Shown: piece by piece, positions 54,701 to 64,000 of the stretch
How the letters are laid out: each line of letters begins with the position of its first letter
How positions within the stretch are numbered: the stretch's first letter is position 1
Program-made: the position numbers and the translations under genes
DNA from: Telmatactis stephensoni
Lineage: Eukaryota; Cnidaria; Anthozoa; Actiniaria; Isophelliidae
Length of the DNA: 64,000 bases
Assembly: GCA_029948255.1 (NCBI GenBank)
Contig: JALIZF010001939.1
Span: 1,469,001 to 1,533,000, forward strand
Direction of reading: 5' to 3'
The notes under the pieces: model-generated
Database searches by the model: none
Told to the model about the DNA's origin: nothing
The model's input: the letters and a program-made list of their open reading frames with translations, nothing else

Positions 54701-56094
54701 CTTAAAGAACACAAGAGTGTTCACTCTGGTGTTGGGAAGTACAAGTGTCAGCATTGCAATAAGACTTTTTCTCGTAATGGAGAGTGCAAAAGACATGAAC
54801 AAATTCACACAATCGAAAAACCCTTCAAGTGTCTACTTTGCGAAAAGACCTTTTCCACAAAATACTACTGCAAAAGACATGAACGGATTCACACAGCCGA
54901 AAAACCTTACAAATGTATATACTGCAACAAGGCATTTTCTGGAAAACGAGACTGCAAAAGACATGAATCCATACAGGGGAGAAACCTTACCAGTGTCGAT
55001 ACTGTTGTAAGAAATTTGCCAGTAGTGGAAACTGCAGAACACATGAACGTAGAATTCACTCAGCTGAAAAACCTTATGAGTGTCGATACTGCCATAAAAC
55101 ATATTCTGATAATAGACAGTGCACGATACATGAACGAAGTCACACAGGTGAAAAACCCTACAAGTGTCGATGTTGCGGCAAGGGATTTTCAACTAGTGGG
55201 CACTGCAGAACACATGAACTAATTCACACAGGTGAAAAGCCATACATGTGTCAGTTCTGCAACAAGACGTTTGTTTTAAATGGAAACTGCAAAAAACACG
55301 AACGAAGTCACACGGGCGAAAAACCCTTCAAGTGTCGATATTGCAAGGAGAGCTTTTCCTTTAATATACAGTGGAAAACTCACGAGCGATTTCACACCGG
55401 TGAAGAACCTTACAAATGTGGATTGTGCAACAAGACTTTTACCCGTCAATACAGTCTCAAAATACACGAACGAATTCACACCGGGGAAAAACCCTACAAG
55501 TGTCGATTCTGCAACAAGACTTTTACTTTTAAAGACAACTGCAAAGTACATGAACGAAGAATTCACACAGGTGAAAAACCTTATGAGTGTCGATACTGCA
55601 ACAAAACATTTTCAGTTAATGAACATTGCAAAATACATGAACGAAGTCACACAGGCGAAAAACCCTACAAGTGTCGAGACTGTAACAAGAAATTTTATAG
55701 AAATGGAGACTGTAAAAGACATCAACAAATACACACAAGCGAAAAGCCGTACAAGTGTCAATACTGTTACAAGACATTTTATACAAATGGATATTGCAAA
55801 AGACATGAACGAATTCATACAGGCGAAAAACCATTTAAATGCAGATACTGCACCAAGACATTTTCCAGTAAATCTTACTGCAAAACCCATGAACGAATTC
55901 ACACCGGGGAAAAACCCTACAAGTGTCGATACTGCAGCGCGTCCTTTTATGTTAGTCATCATTGCAAAAGACATGAACGAATTCACACCGGCGAAAAACC
56001 TTACAAATGTCAATGCTGCAGCAAGTCCTTTTCCAAGAAATCCAGCTACAAGGCACATTATGAGCGAATTCACGAAGCTATAAAGTCAGTGTGA
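51727..56094 (+). CDS. WW-like plus C2H2 zinc-finger protein, frame broken once
   Basis: Exons are 51727-51828, 52122-52244 and 54383-56094, all joined in phase 0. The first two each encode a WW-like unit (WTEYKIKSGEVLFLYNKKTG then EHKWP, and WTEYKCKAGETLFLYNKVTC then EHKWP): Trp, Gly, LYN, Thr and Trp-Pro at WW spacing. The third exon encodes about nineteen C2H2 fingers with HTGEKPY-type linkers. Near 54972 the linker reads ATACAGGGGAG where ATACACACAGGGGAG would be expected, so four bases appear lost. Finger 6 then leaves frame and fingers 7-19 continue in another frame to TGA at 56092-56094. AATAAA follows at 56133-56138. The product would be a nuclear nucleic-acid-binding protein. In most fingers the core Leu is Cys. 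As written the frame is disrupted; a sequence error is possible. Confidence 0.75.
52706..52826. mobile_element. MITE with CCCATAATGCATTCTG ends
   Basis: CCCATAATGCATTCTGTTTT, GGTGGGTAGTTATTGTAATT are mirrored by AATTACAATACCTACCCCCC and AAAACAGAAGTCATTATGGG. It sits in the intron between WW exon 2 and the zinc-finger exon, and is related to 38121-38257. Confidence 0.8.
53472..54048. mobile_element. hAT-like non-autonomous element with CAGKGGCGGATCCAG ends
   Basis: CAGGGGCGGATCCAG at 53472 and its inverse CTGGATCCGCCACTG ending at 54048 form terminal inverted repeats; a G run follows the left end. AACCA borders both sides. The interior is A/T-rich and has no transposase. It lies in the same intron as the 52706 MITE. 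Confidence 0.7.
54383..54975 (+). CDS. Zinc fingers 1-6 (before the frameshift)
   Basis: It starts after CCTCTAG with SCDTQPDCGDNTKERPYKCS. Fingers 1 and 2 have H-x4-H and are near duplicates (KSRNRVRHQRIVH, KSRNRVRHHNIVH), each preceded by a PDCGDN segment. Finger 3 has Leu at the core position (SSSWKLKEH); fingers 4-6 have Cys (RNGECKRH, TKYYCKRH, GKRDCKRH). Confidence 0.8.
54977..56094 (+). CDS. Zinc fingers 7-19 (after the frameshift)
   Basis: A continuous frame starts GEKPYQCRYCCKKF and ends AHYERIHEAIKSV. It holds thirteen tandem fingers. Helix cores read SGNCRTH, NRQCTIH, SGHCRTH, NGNCKKH, NIQWKTH, QYSLKIH, KDNCKVH, NEHCKIH, NGDCKRH, NGYCKRH, KSYCKTH, SHHCKRH and KSSYKAH. An independent start at 55246 is possible but would cut finger 10. 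Confidence 0.8.
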
Positions 56095-57110
56095 ACTCGA
56101 CAAAAACAAAATTAACAATTCCATCATGAAGAAATAAAATGCAATCTATAATGATTCCAAAAAATACCTAACGGAAAACAATCTTGATCTTTGTCAGACG
56201 CTACCATCTCAACATTAACGTCACAGAATGGTTGAAAGGTGATAATTGTCCATACATTTCAAAACTTTCAGTGATTTTGCCGTCAAGGCTGTACTGACAT
56301 ACAACTTTGCTGTGCAGTGGTTGCTTTGCAAAACTGGGTTTTGCTTTGGCGATAGGCACGCTCGCTCGCGTTTTTGGCGGGAACCATTTGACTTCCGGTA
56401 AAGCGAAGCACACCTGACAAAAAGGACTCATTTTTGTTGTTATTGCACATGCGCAGGACATTTTACTTCCTTTTTCTTTAAAAAGCTATAATCTTTGGGG
56501 GATTTCGTCAAAACGAAGTATCTTTTCAATATTTATATCATTTACAGCCTTTTCTTCAAAGCCAAGCATGGGATTGGCATAAAATTAAGAAATACGGAAG
56601 TTATTTGCATTTTTCGCTCATTTACGACACTCAAAAATCATAAGTTTATTTGGAGATCATTCTTAAAGCAAATGCTTTGGTATACGCACCTTGATCTCAA
56701 GATTTATTTAATCTATAAGGAAATTTAATCTATCTATAAGGAAATTATAGATTTTTTCTGTAGCTATAGCGTCATGCGATGACGTCACACAATGACGTCA
56801 TAAAATGTGAAAGTTCACTCAAGGAAGACAAACTATAAAATGTAAAAGCGATTTGACAATTTAGAGGCATTTTAGACCATTTTCAAATTTCTCTAGCAAC
56901 GGGCAATTTTAGGTCAGTATACCCTTAAAATACAAACAAATTATACGTCGTTTTGAGATAAATGTGGTTCTTGTCTGAGGACACAATTTTAAGGAAAAAA
57001 ATAATTGTTTTAAGAAAATCACAAATATGAAATTTTAGAGTGTCCTATGCAAATAGCTTATAGAGTTACTTTGTACAGTCATCTCATTTAAAATATGATC
57101 AGAGATCATT

Positions 57111-57186
57111 TACTGAACTTTAGCATCTTGGAGAAATGTGCTACTAAATTAGTAGTAGCACATTTCTCCAGGATGGTAAAGTTCTT
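57111..57186. repeat. Hairpin with about 33-bp arms
   Basis: ACTTTAGCATCTTGGAGAAATGTGCTACTAA is mirrored by TAGTAGCACATTTCTCCAGGATGGTAAAGT with only a few bases between. No coding content. Confidence 0.7.
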
Positions 57187-59322
57187 TTCCAAATTTTGGG
57201 ATTCCAAACCATAAATTTCACGTACATGCTTGCCGATGCTGGTAGAACGGTGTTCCCTCGATACAGATGCCGTCTCGTATAACGCATATTTCACCCATAT
57301 GGCATAGGTCCCTAGAAAATGATAGAGAAAGTACCCCTAGGTACGCTTTTTGTTAAAACTTGTTCCGGAAGTAAAGTTTTTCTCGTTTCTGATTGGTCGA
57401 CCAAATGAGGTCGACCATGCAATCAGAGGCTATGATGAATTTTGACTTCCGCAACAATTCACACAAGACATCCTAAGGATGTGTTATAGGCAGTGAAAAC
57501 AAAAAGGCTGCCATTACTCGTATATTATGCCGAGTAAGTATCACCGCAGCGACTTCTTTGGCGAATGCGAAAAAGACTCAGACAAAGTGTTTTGTGGTAA
57601 TTTTTTTTCAGGGTCGACTAAAAGTGCTTCCACAAATATCACATTTTGTACACAAAAACACTGATGAGTCTTTCGAAATTTGTTAGGTTGGCACATGATG
57701 TGATTGTAGAATGGTATTAAAAAACCTTTTTACTTTGAAGAAAAAGATATCTTTATAGAGTCTAATTTAGTCGTTCAGAAGTTTCGAAGTGCTCTTCTAT
57801 CCTAGACTTTATAAAGGTATCCTTTTCTTTGAAATATTGTGAAAGAGTCGTATATTAGTTTATATTATCAAGTTCTTTTTTCCGTTGTGTTTTCGTTGTT
57901 ATCATTACATGATATTGTCAAGATTATCAAAATTTCAAATAACCTTACACTTTTTGATAGGATTTTCTGGCTGTAATCTTTTGAAACCTGTTTCAGTAAT
58001 CAACATACTGAACACATTTGGTTTGACATTTGCACCATTCTATGTATGTGGTTTGTTCACGTTCAATTTAATTGGCGAGAAAGTAAACAAAAATGTCAAT
58101 TTTGTGTGGTATACGAAATCCTGGCATCTCATTGGCTGGTCAGCGTGCAGTAGTGGTCGTTAACACACTCTTTCCATGGTTAATGAGGAAAACCCATAAT
58201 TCTCTAAAGTAAAGTGTGGAATTTAAACGGTCCTTGTTTAACTTCTGAAAATTGAGGAGGATTATTGAAAGATATATCTAAAAATGTATTGAAATTTTAA
58301 ATGAAGTTTTAAGTTTGTTTGTAAGACTGATTGCGTGATCCCTCGGTAAGATTCTCAGATCAATTATTAATTTGCAATCGATGTGTTTTTGAAATCAATT
58401 TAACTGAATTACAAGCAACTACAGTGGTGCTGGTCTCTTTTTTCACTCTATTTATCTCCATATCAACATCTCGCTCTTTTTGGCTTAATCTGATAATTTT
58501 ATACACTTTGTTTTTGGGAAGATGTATATTATTCATCAAAAATTAAAAATTAAACAAAAATAAATAAACAAAAATCATATATTTATTTATTTGTTTATCA
58601 TTTGTAACATACCTACATTCTAAGTCTTCCCAAAATAAACTAGAAAGCATTAACATAGCGTTCTTCTTCTTTTCTAATAAGATAATTTCCCCAAAAAAAT
58701 GAAAAAAAGGTAAATGAATAAAAAAAAATTGCAAATTCTCCCCAAAAGGCTTACGTTTTTCACATTAAGTATATTAAATAAACCTGCCAAGCCTTGATAA
58801 AATTGACAGAATACATGTTCTAAATGTTATTTTCAACACACACTCTTTCAAATTCAAGTGGACAACCTGTAAGCATAGGGACTATTTAAGCCAAAACGTA
58901 AGTGACATGATAAAAATTGTTTGTCTCCAAGAAACTTTGGTCAGATAAGAATAAGACGCTTGTTTGCTTAAATTGGTAAATGTATTTAATTGCGCCGGTT
59001 AAGATGGGCTTATATCTTTATAAAGGTGTTTTATGGAAGGTCGTCTTGTAACATGTTAATCACAGAAAGGGACTAAGATAAACTTTAAAAATATAACATA
59101 CGATACCGTATGTTAGTTTGTATACATCCATTCACTGTTCTGCAACTAAAACGTTAAAAAACTCGTACATTATACTCTTACAACAGTGCTTCGATGTTAA
59201 AAAAAGAATGTCTAATATAACCGAGACAAATTTGAAAACATAGAACACTCGCCTAGGGCTCGCATACATTGCGCATTGTCTAGCCAAAATATTGTGTATT
59301 CTCAGAGCATATTAACTAATGC

Positions 59323-59412
59323 ATGGCTTCCCAGTTCACGGATAGAACAGATACTCCAGTTCGCGAGCCACGGTTCTGTTTTCTTTTGGTGTTATTGCTC
59401 TTTAGTTTAAAG
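59323..59412 (+). CDS. Candidate alternative first exon with signal-anchor-like peptide
   Basis: ATG at 59323 opens 30 codons ending in a hydrophobic run (FCFLLVLLLFSLK) and a donor AAAG|GTATGT. If spliced to the acceptor at 59824 it would read INI and stop, so it is more likely a 5' UTR exon with an upstream open frame, or chance. No other partner exon is apparent. Confidence 0.25.
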
Positions 59413-59837
59413 GTATGTATTTTAAAAGGCTTTTATAAATTACTGAATAACATATCTCTTATGTACGCAGACAATCTAAAAAGGTTGGTGGTTTTCTAAT
59501 ATACCGCATTTATGTAGTAGTTATAACATATAAAACCATAAAATTACAAGAATTTGATAAAAAAGCTGTGAGAAACTTATGTTCGATATCTCACTTCCTA
59601 AAACTAAGAAAAATAGAAAACGTTCATTTTCAGAGATTGTTGTTTGTCTTGTACCAGTGCCAGCATTCCTCCTTCTCAGTTCCGCCTGAGGATTGCGTAA
59701 TCGATCATACATATATTTTACACACAACAAGACAAAACCAAATTCTCAATTTTTTGTTACTTTTTCTTCGCGTTCAATGGGAACACAATTTTACGATAAC
59801 CAATTTTTCTGATTTATCTTTCAGATAAACATATAAA

Positions 59838-62332
59838 ATGCATGGAATTGTTTTATTTATTCTACTTATCTATAAAGCTCATTGCCATGTGGATGCAAAC
59901 AGAACTTATTATATTGGTAAGTAACCTACCTACCTACCTACCTACCTACCTACCTACCTACCTACCTACCTACCTACCTACCTACCTACCTACCTACCTA
60001 CCTACCTACCTACCTACCTACCTACCTACCTACAAAACGTCTTCTAGAGCCACATCCCTGTGACAAAACAACGCGAGGTAATACCACTGTCCTAACTCGA
60101 TATACTTGAGTCGGTTTTAACCAAACTTTGTCACAAATGTATCTCTATATGTAAAAAATCAGATGAAGTTTACATAAAAAGGAGTATTTAATTTATTGCC
60201 TTTTAGACTTACTAGAGTTGAGCAGCAAAACAGTCTCTCAAAGTCTCTCGCAAGAGGCCATCAATTCCGTAAACAATCGACTCACAGCAAATGGTTCTTC
60301 ATTGACTTTGAGATTACGCACAATTTCAAAGCAAAGTGATGTCTAACAAACATGGTAAGTGAGATCATTTAGATAAAACACCCGACTAGCTCATGATCAA
60401 ATATTTTTTACCATAGGTAATTACACAGTTTTGGGTGAAACTTTAGAATATGCAATGTGTTTTTGTAATAGTACCAAAATTGCACGAGGCGAGTCTGATG
60501 CAACTGCTGGAAAGTTGCGCCTAACGTGGTTTTTGGGATACAACACGATGTAGCAACGTAGCTTAAGAACACAGTTAAGCTCTGTGTTAGCAAAATTTAA
60601 TTTTTAGACAAGTTAGAAACACAAGGGAAGTCAGCACCTTGGGCACGATCTTCGTTAACTTTATTACGCGCGACTGAATTTATGTTGCGCGTATCTGCGC
60701 ATGCGCAAGGGAAGAAATGGCGCAATTTTGATTTTGCGCGCAACGTTTCAAAAACACCTGCATCATCTGCTCTGCTCTTAAAGGCTAGTAAGCTCCAAAA
60801 TCTCTGTCTATCTTTCTACTGTGGTTAGTTACCATATGTTGTCGCAACTACATATTGTTTTCAACATCTTTTTTAGCTTATAGCATGATGAAGAGTGACG
60901 TTATTGCAGTGCTGGACCCAAGCCAAGACCATCTCCAAAGTGGTTGTACAATTAGCACTATTACAGGAATACCTGTTTTCGGTCTTTACGACAGTGACAA
61001 CAACCTAGCAAAGAAGTTACAGTTCTGCAAGCGTTTCATTACTATGTCAGCGGACTACACAGTCTATGCACATGCTTCCATAGGAATTCTGGACACTTTT
61101 CGTTGGAAAAAGCTTGCTTTAGTTTTTGAAGGTAATGTTTACACATGATGTGATATATAGAATTCATGAAAACACCAACTCAGTGGTAAAATGTACACGC
61201 GCATGCGCGACTTATGAAACGGTCAGCCGTGTACTTTCCCGGCGAAAAACTAAGCCACAGAAGCTAAAGTTAGTCCCCCAAAAATAATGTTTAAAGAAAA
61301 TGTAGTATATTCTGTCGCCTGCCTATTGCACTAAGTATTTTTCTGTTTGCGGCAATTCTCAAAGTTAAGCTCAAAGATATGATATGGATAAATCCAAGGA
61401 AAAAAAATTGTAATGTTGCTTGGGATTCCTGTGGTCAAGACGCGGACGTGCGTAAGCCCGCGAAATCTCGCGCATGCGCAGATGTTTTCTTTGCCGCGGT
61501 TGCTTAACATATGCTATTTGCTCTAGCAGATCATCGGTTTTACCAAGTAGCCTTCTTCAAGTCAATCGCAGCCAAAAACGATTACACACTAACCTACATA
61601 CAATTATCTGACCGGTCAAACCAAACAATGGAAACAATAGTCAACAAAGCGTTTGGTCATATGGCTGCGTCTGATGTCGACGCAGTTTTGCTTTATTGCA
61701 ACAGAAGCTACATAAATAGGTTTCTGATCAAGGTAACTTAGTTGTTGGGCCAAGGTATGGGAGCATTTTCACCATAGCTTAAGTTTTCATGACCCTATCT
61801 CAAATTTGTCGTGCTTGAGTAAATAACCGTTTATTACTGTTTATTTATGTGTCCAATGTCTTCTAGTGCTTGTGCACTCATTGGGGGACACTGTACACTC
61901 CTTCTCTCACTCACACTACCACTGCATTCTAATATTCTATACATACAACTTTCAGCTAACTAGTTCGTGTTTACCGAGGGAGGAAAACTGGAGGACTTAG
62001 GGAAAAACCCTCGAAACAAGGGAGAGAACGAACTAACAAACTCCAGTCGCATTTGATGCCCCATTCGGGAATGGAACGTGAAACTTGGGTTTACCCTTCC
62101 CTAATTTTACACTATTATGTTTTCAGGAACCATGTAATCCAGCAAAACACTACGTGTGGATAATTCAAGCCTCTGTATGTACAAACAATTGAATATATAT
62201 CACCATCCGTTAATGAAATTTGTCAATTGATTTGATCATGTCTACATCATCGTCATCATCATCATCATCATTGATCACCATCATCATTATCATCATCATG
62301 GTCATTATCATCATCATCATCATCATCGTCAC

Positions 62333-62381
<49 letters not shown>

Positions 62382-62393
62382 TATCATCATCAC

Positions 62394-62434
<41 letters not shown>

Positions 62435-63573
62435 CCGTGGTCGTCGTCGTGGTCGTCATCATCATTGTTGCTCGTCATTAATCTTCTTTTATCATGTGGA
62501 CGTTTACTATAATTACCTAAACTTCCATTATTCCTTTCTTAGGCACCCACTACAATTCTGTCCCATGGATCTCACATGGTTGTTGGCTTTCAACTTCCAA
62601 GAAACAAAACATTTTTAGAGCAAACCTTACGGGTCAACAACATCACTTATCAGGTATGGTACTTCAATAGCGGGTGATCAAAATCATAACTACAAATGAT
62701 GATGATTATGATACAAAGTAAAAGGCATAGTTAACTCAGAGGACAGAGCGTATTGTACGCTCTCATCTTTCTATGGGTGCCCCGTAGGCACCCCTCTAGG
62801 GAACCACGTACAGTGCTTTTCCAGCACTCATTGTCTGCTGTTTTGTGTGCTAGGGCTTGGGTTTCAGCAAACGACTTATTTACGAGTATTTGAAGCTAAA
62901 GTTACGGGAAGATAAGAGAGATGTTAGAAGTCGAAGCAAGTGCACAAGTCATTTACCAGTTACCTAGTAGTACACTTGCTGATTAGGTCATGATTGAGTT
63001 TGATGACGACTATATGAACAATAGGGAGGCGTTGGAGGGACCGAGTATCAAAAGTATCAAAAAAGAAGAAGAAGAATAAAAGATGATGAAGGAATTTAAA
63101 AAATGAGATATGTCGATAGGAATGGCGGCTCCGGTGGCTGCAGACTTACGGATTTACTGTCACGATTGTATACTTTCCATGTGTGCTGAACCAGACAACC
63201 AGAACAACCAGTTCTTAGATGGTACACCTCGTTTCTTAGAACTGGTTCCGGCTAATACTAAGAAACTGACACGTACCATTTACCTGTAAGAACTGGCTGT
63301 TCTCCGTATGGTTCCCTTAAATGACAAATACCAGGAAAATTCCCTTGATTGGTCTTTCTTTGTAAAAACGTATTTTTGATAACATATTTTTCAAATGAAA
63401 ATACTTTTGTGACCCTTGCTTTTTTCCAGAATGATATTCACCTTATTTTTGACTCGACGTCTGTTACTGCAATGGTAGTGGCTCAGTTACAAAGTCGAGG
63501 TTTATGGTTACCAGGCAACAGCAGCAATGACGTAATGCAGAACAGAAAACTGCTGTACGAACATGCAATTAAA
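59838..63573 (+). CDS. Venus-flytrap (ANF_receptor-type) receptor, N-terminal part, incomplete at right edge
   Basis: Exons are 59838-59916, 60207-60335 (or -60354), 60877-61131, 61530-61732, 62127-62174, 62543-62653 and 63430-63573. With the 60335 donor the frame is open for 323 codons. It starts with a signal peptide MHGIVLFILLIYKAHC, then DANRTYYIG, a helix with QEAINSVNNRL, SDVIAVLDPS, FRWKKLALVFE, FYQVAFFKSIAAK, DVDAVLLYCN, HYVWIIQAS, HMVVGFQLP and HLIFDSTSVTAMVVAQL. This order fits the two-lobed periplasmic-binding-like ligand domain of ionotropic glutamate receptors and class C GPCRs. Which class it is cannot be told before the downstream part. It would sit outside the plasma membrane. 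The strongest donor of exon 2 (60354) leaves an in-frame TAA at 60344-60346. Confidence 0.7.
59923..60032 (+). repeat. CCTA tetranucleotide microsatellite
   Basis: About 27 CTAC/CCTA units starting seven bases after the first receptor exon. Same unit type as in the lectin array introns. Confidence 0.95.
61826..62090. mobile_element. SINE-like repeat related to 22545-22853
   Basis: ATTGGGGGACACTGTACACT...CTCTCACTCACACTACC, GTTTACCGAGGGAGGAAAAC and ACTAACAAACTC parallel the body of the 22.5-kb SINE. The tRNA-like head is degraded or absent. It lies in a receptor intron. Confidence 0.5.
62246..62466 (+). repeat. CAT trinucleotide microsatellite
   Basis: About 220 bases of CAT with scattered changes in the intron between receptor exons 5 and 6. 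Open frames of poly-His, poly-Ile or poly-Asp across it are artefacts. Confidence 0.95.
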
Positions 63574-64000
63574 GTGAGTATTACACAATGAATGTACATT
63601 ACAGAGAGGTTATAATTAATTAACTTATTGACTACTTAATACCGGTAGATACACATATGACGTCGAACGGTGGCTAGTAGCCTGTGTAGGGGAAGCGAGG
63701 GGAGAGAGAAAAAGGAGAGGCTCTCCCCTCCCCCTCCCTTTAGAACCATGCTATGCAGGGCTAGGTTGCGAGAGGAAAATGTACGCCACCAGACGAAGTC
63801 ACTGTAGCTGTCATGGTTCTCATCACATTTGAGTGCAGACAGTAAAATAGAATCTATTTTTATTATATATTTTCTCGAAATGCTCCAACCAATCTAAACG
63901 CGCGTAATATCCTTAGACGTCATCCATGCGTCTGTACTTTAATAACACATAACCAGAGCACGGATAATATGTCATGCACACAGCAAAATAGTAATCCAAC
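63574..64000. other. Receptor intron or flank with repeat debris
   Basis: After the donor AAA|GTGAGT at 63573 the sequence includes a purine/pyrimidine-rich GGGGAGAGAG...CTCTCCCCTC hairpin (63694-63740) and, from about 63840, AATAGAATCTATTTT and GACGTCATCCATGCG, similar to 1390-1660. No exon seen. Confidence 0.45.

Larger units (their letters stand above)
56095..59837. other. Intergenic stretch between the zinc-finger gene and the receptor gene
   Basis: It contains a hairpin at 57111-57186 (TTGGAGAAATGTGCTACTAA / mirror), a foldback around TTGGTCGACC (57365-57470), and an inverted pair around GGGAAGATGTATATTA/ATTCTAAGTCTTCCC (58515-58640). A 92-codon plus-strand frame at 57885-58163 has no recognisable domain. 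I see no convincing gene until the receptor. Confidence 0.5.

Noticed and set aside
54833..56073. Long minus-strand frames opposite the zinc-finger exon
   Set aside because: They are complementary shadows of the repetitive finger codons.
57885..58163. 92-codon plus-strand frame
   Set aside because: It lacks an ATG start and any domain, and sits among foldback debris.
62220..62618. Poly-Ile/His and, on the other strand, poly-Asp frames
   Set aside because: They come from the CAT microsatellite in a receptor intron.

Overview
The window looks like nuclear DNA from an animal, most likely an anthozoan cnidarian such as a stony coral. The evidence is spliced genes with GT-AG introns, tRNA-headed SINEs, very abundant MITE-like foldback elements and microsatellites, and secreted proteins built from H-type lectin, Kazal, C-type lectin (CTLD), EGF, CUB, D8C and ALK-type glycine-rich modules. 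The taxon is inferred from domain style only. No bacterial, viral or organellar gene was recognised.

The centre (about 7.5-47 kb) holds a head-to-tail tandem array of three paralogous minus-strand genes. I call them gene 1 (start 17215, end 7523), gene 2 (start 33842, end 20836) and gene 3 (start 46619, end near 36265). I could trace them exon by exon. Fourteen exons match between the three copies in order, phase and almost exactly in length: signal peptide, three H-lectin-like modules, Kazal, three more H-lectin-like modules, CTLD, EGF. After the EGF exon the genes differ: gene 1 has CUB plus D8C, gene 2 has an ALK/LTK-like glycine-rich domain, and gene 3 has CUB only. All exons from Kazal onward are phase 1-1, so they can be exchanged without breaking the frame. 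Gene 2 carries a one-base insertion in its CTLD that gives a premature stop.

Left edge (1-4.6 kb): a probable 3' end of a plus-strand gene with polyA signals, several repeats, and a signal-peptide first exon of a minus-strand gene that runs out of the window. The stretch 4.8-7.3 kb is a segmental duplicate of 18.35-19.6 kb and contains a 309-bp-arm palindrome.

Right part: 47-51.7 kb is intergenic with SINEs and foldbacks. A plus-strand gene at 51727-56094 joins two WW-like exons to about nineteen C2H2 zinc fingers, most of which have Cys in place of the core Leu; a short deletion shifts its frame. From 59838 to the window end lies the 5' part of a plus-strand receptor with a Venus-flytrap (ANF_receptor-type) domain, still open at the right edge.

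The three array genes probably encode extracellular multivalent carbohydrate-binding proteins (mucus, matrix or innate recognition). That role is inference from domains. Intron insertions present in only one paralog give empty-site evidence for several mobile elements.
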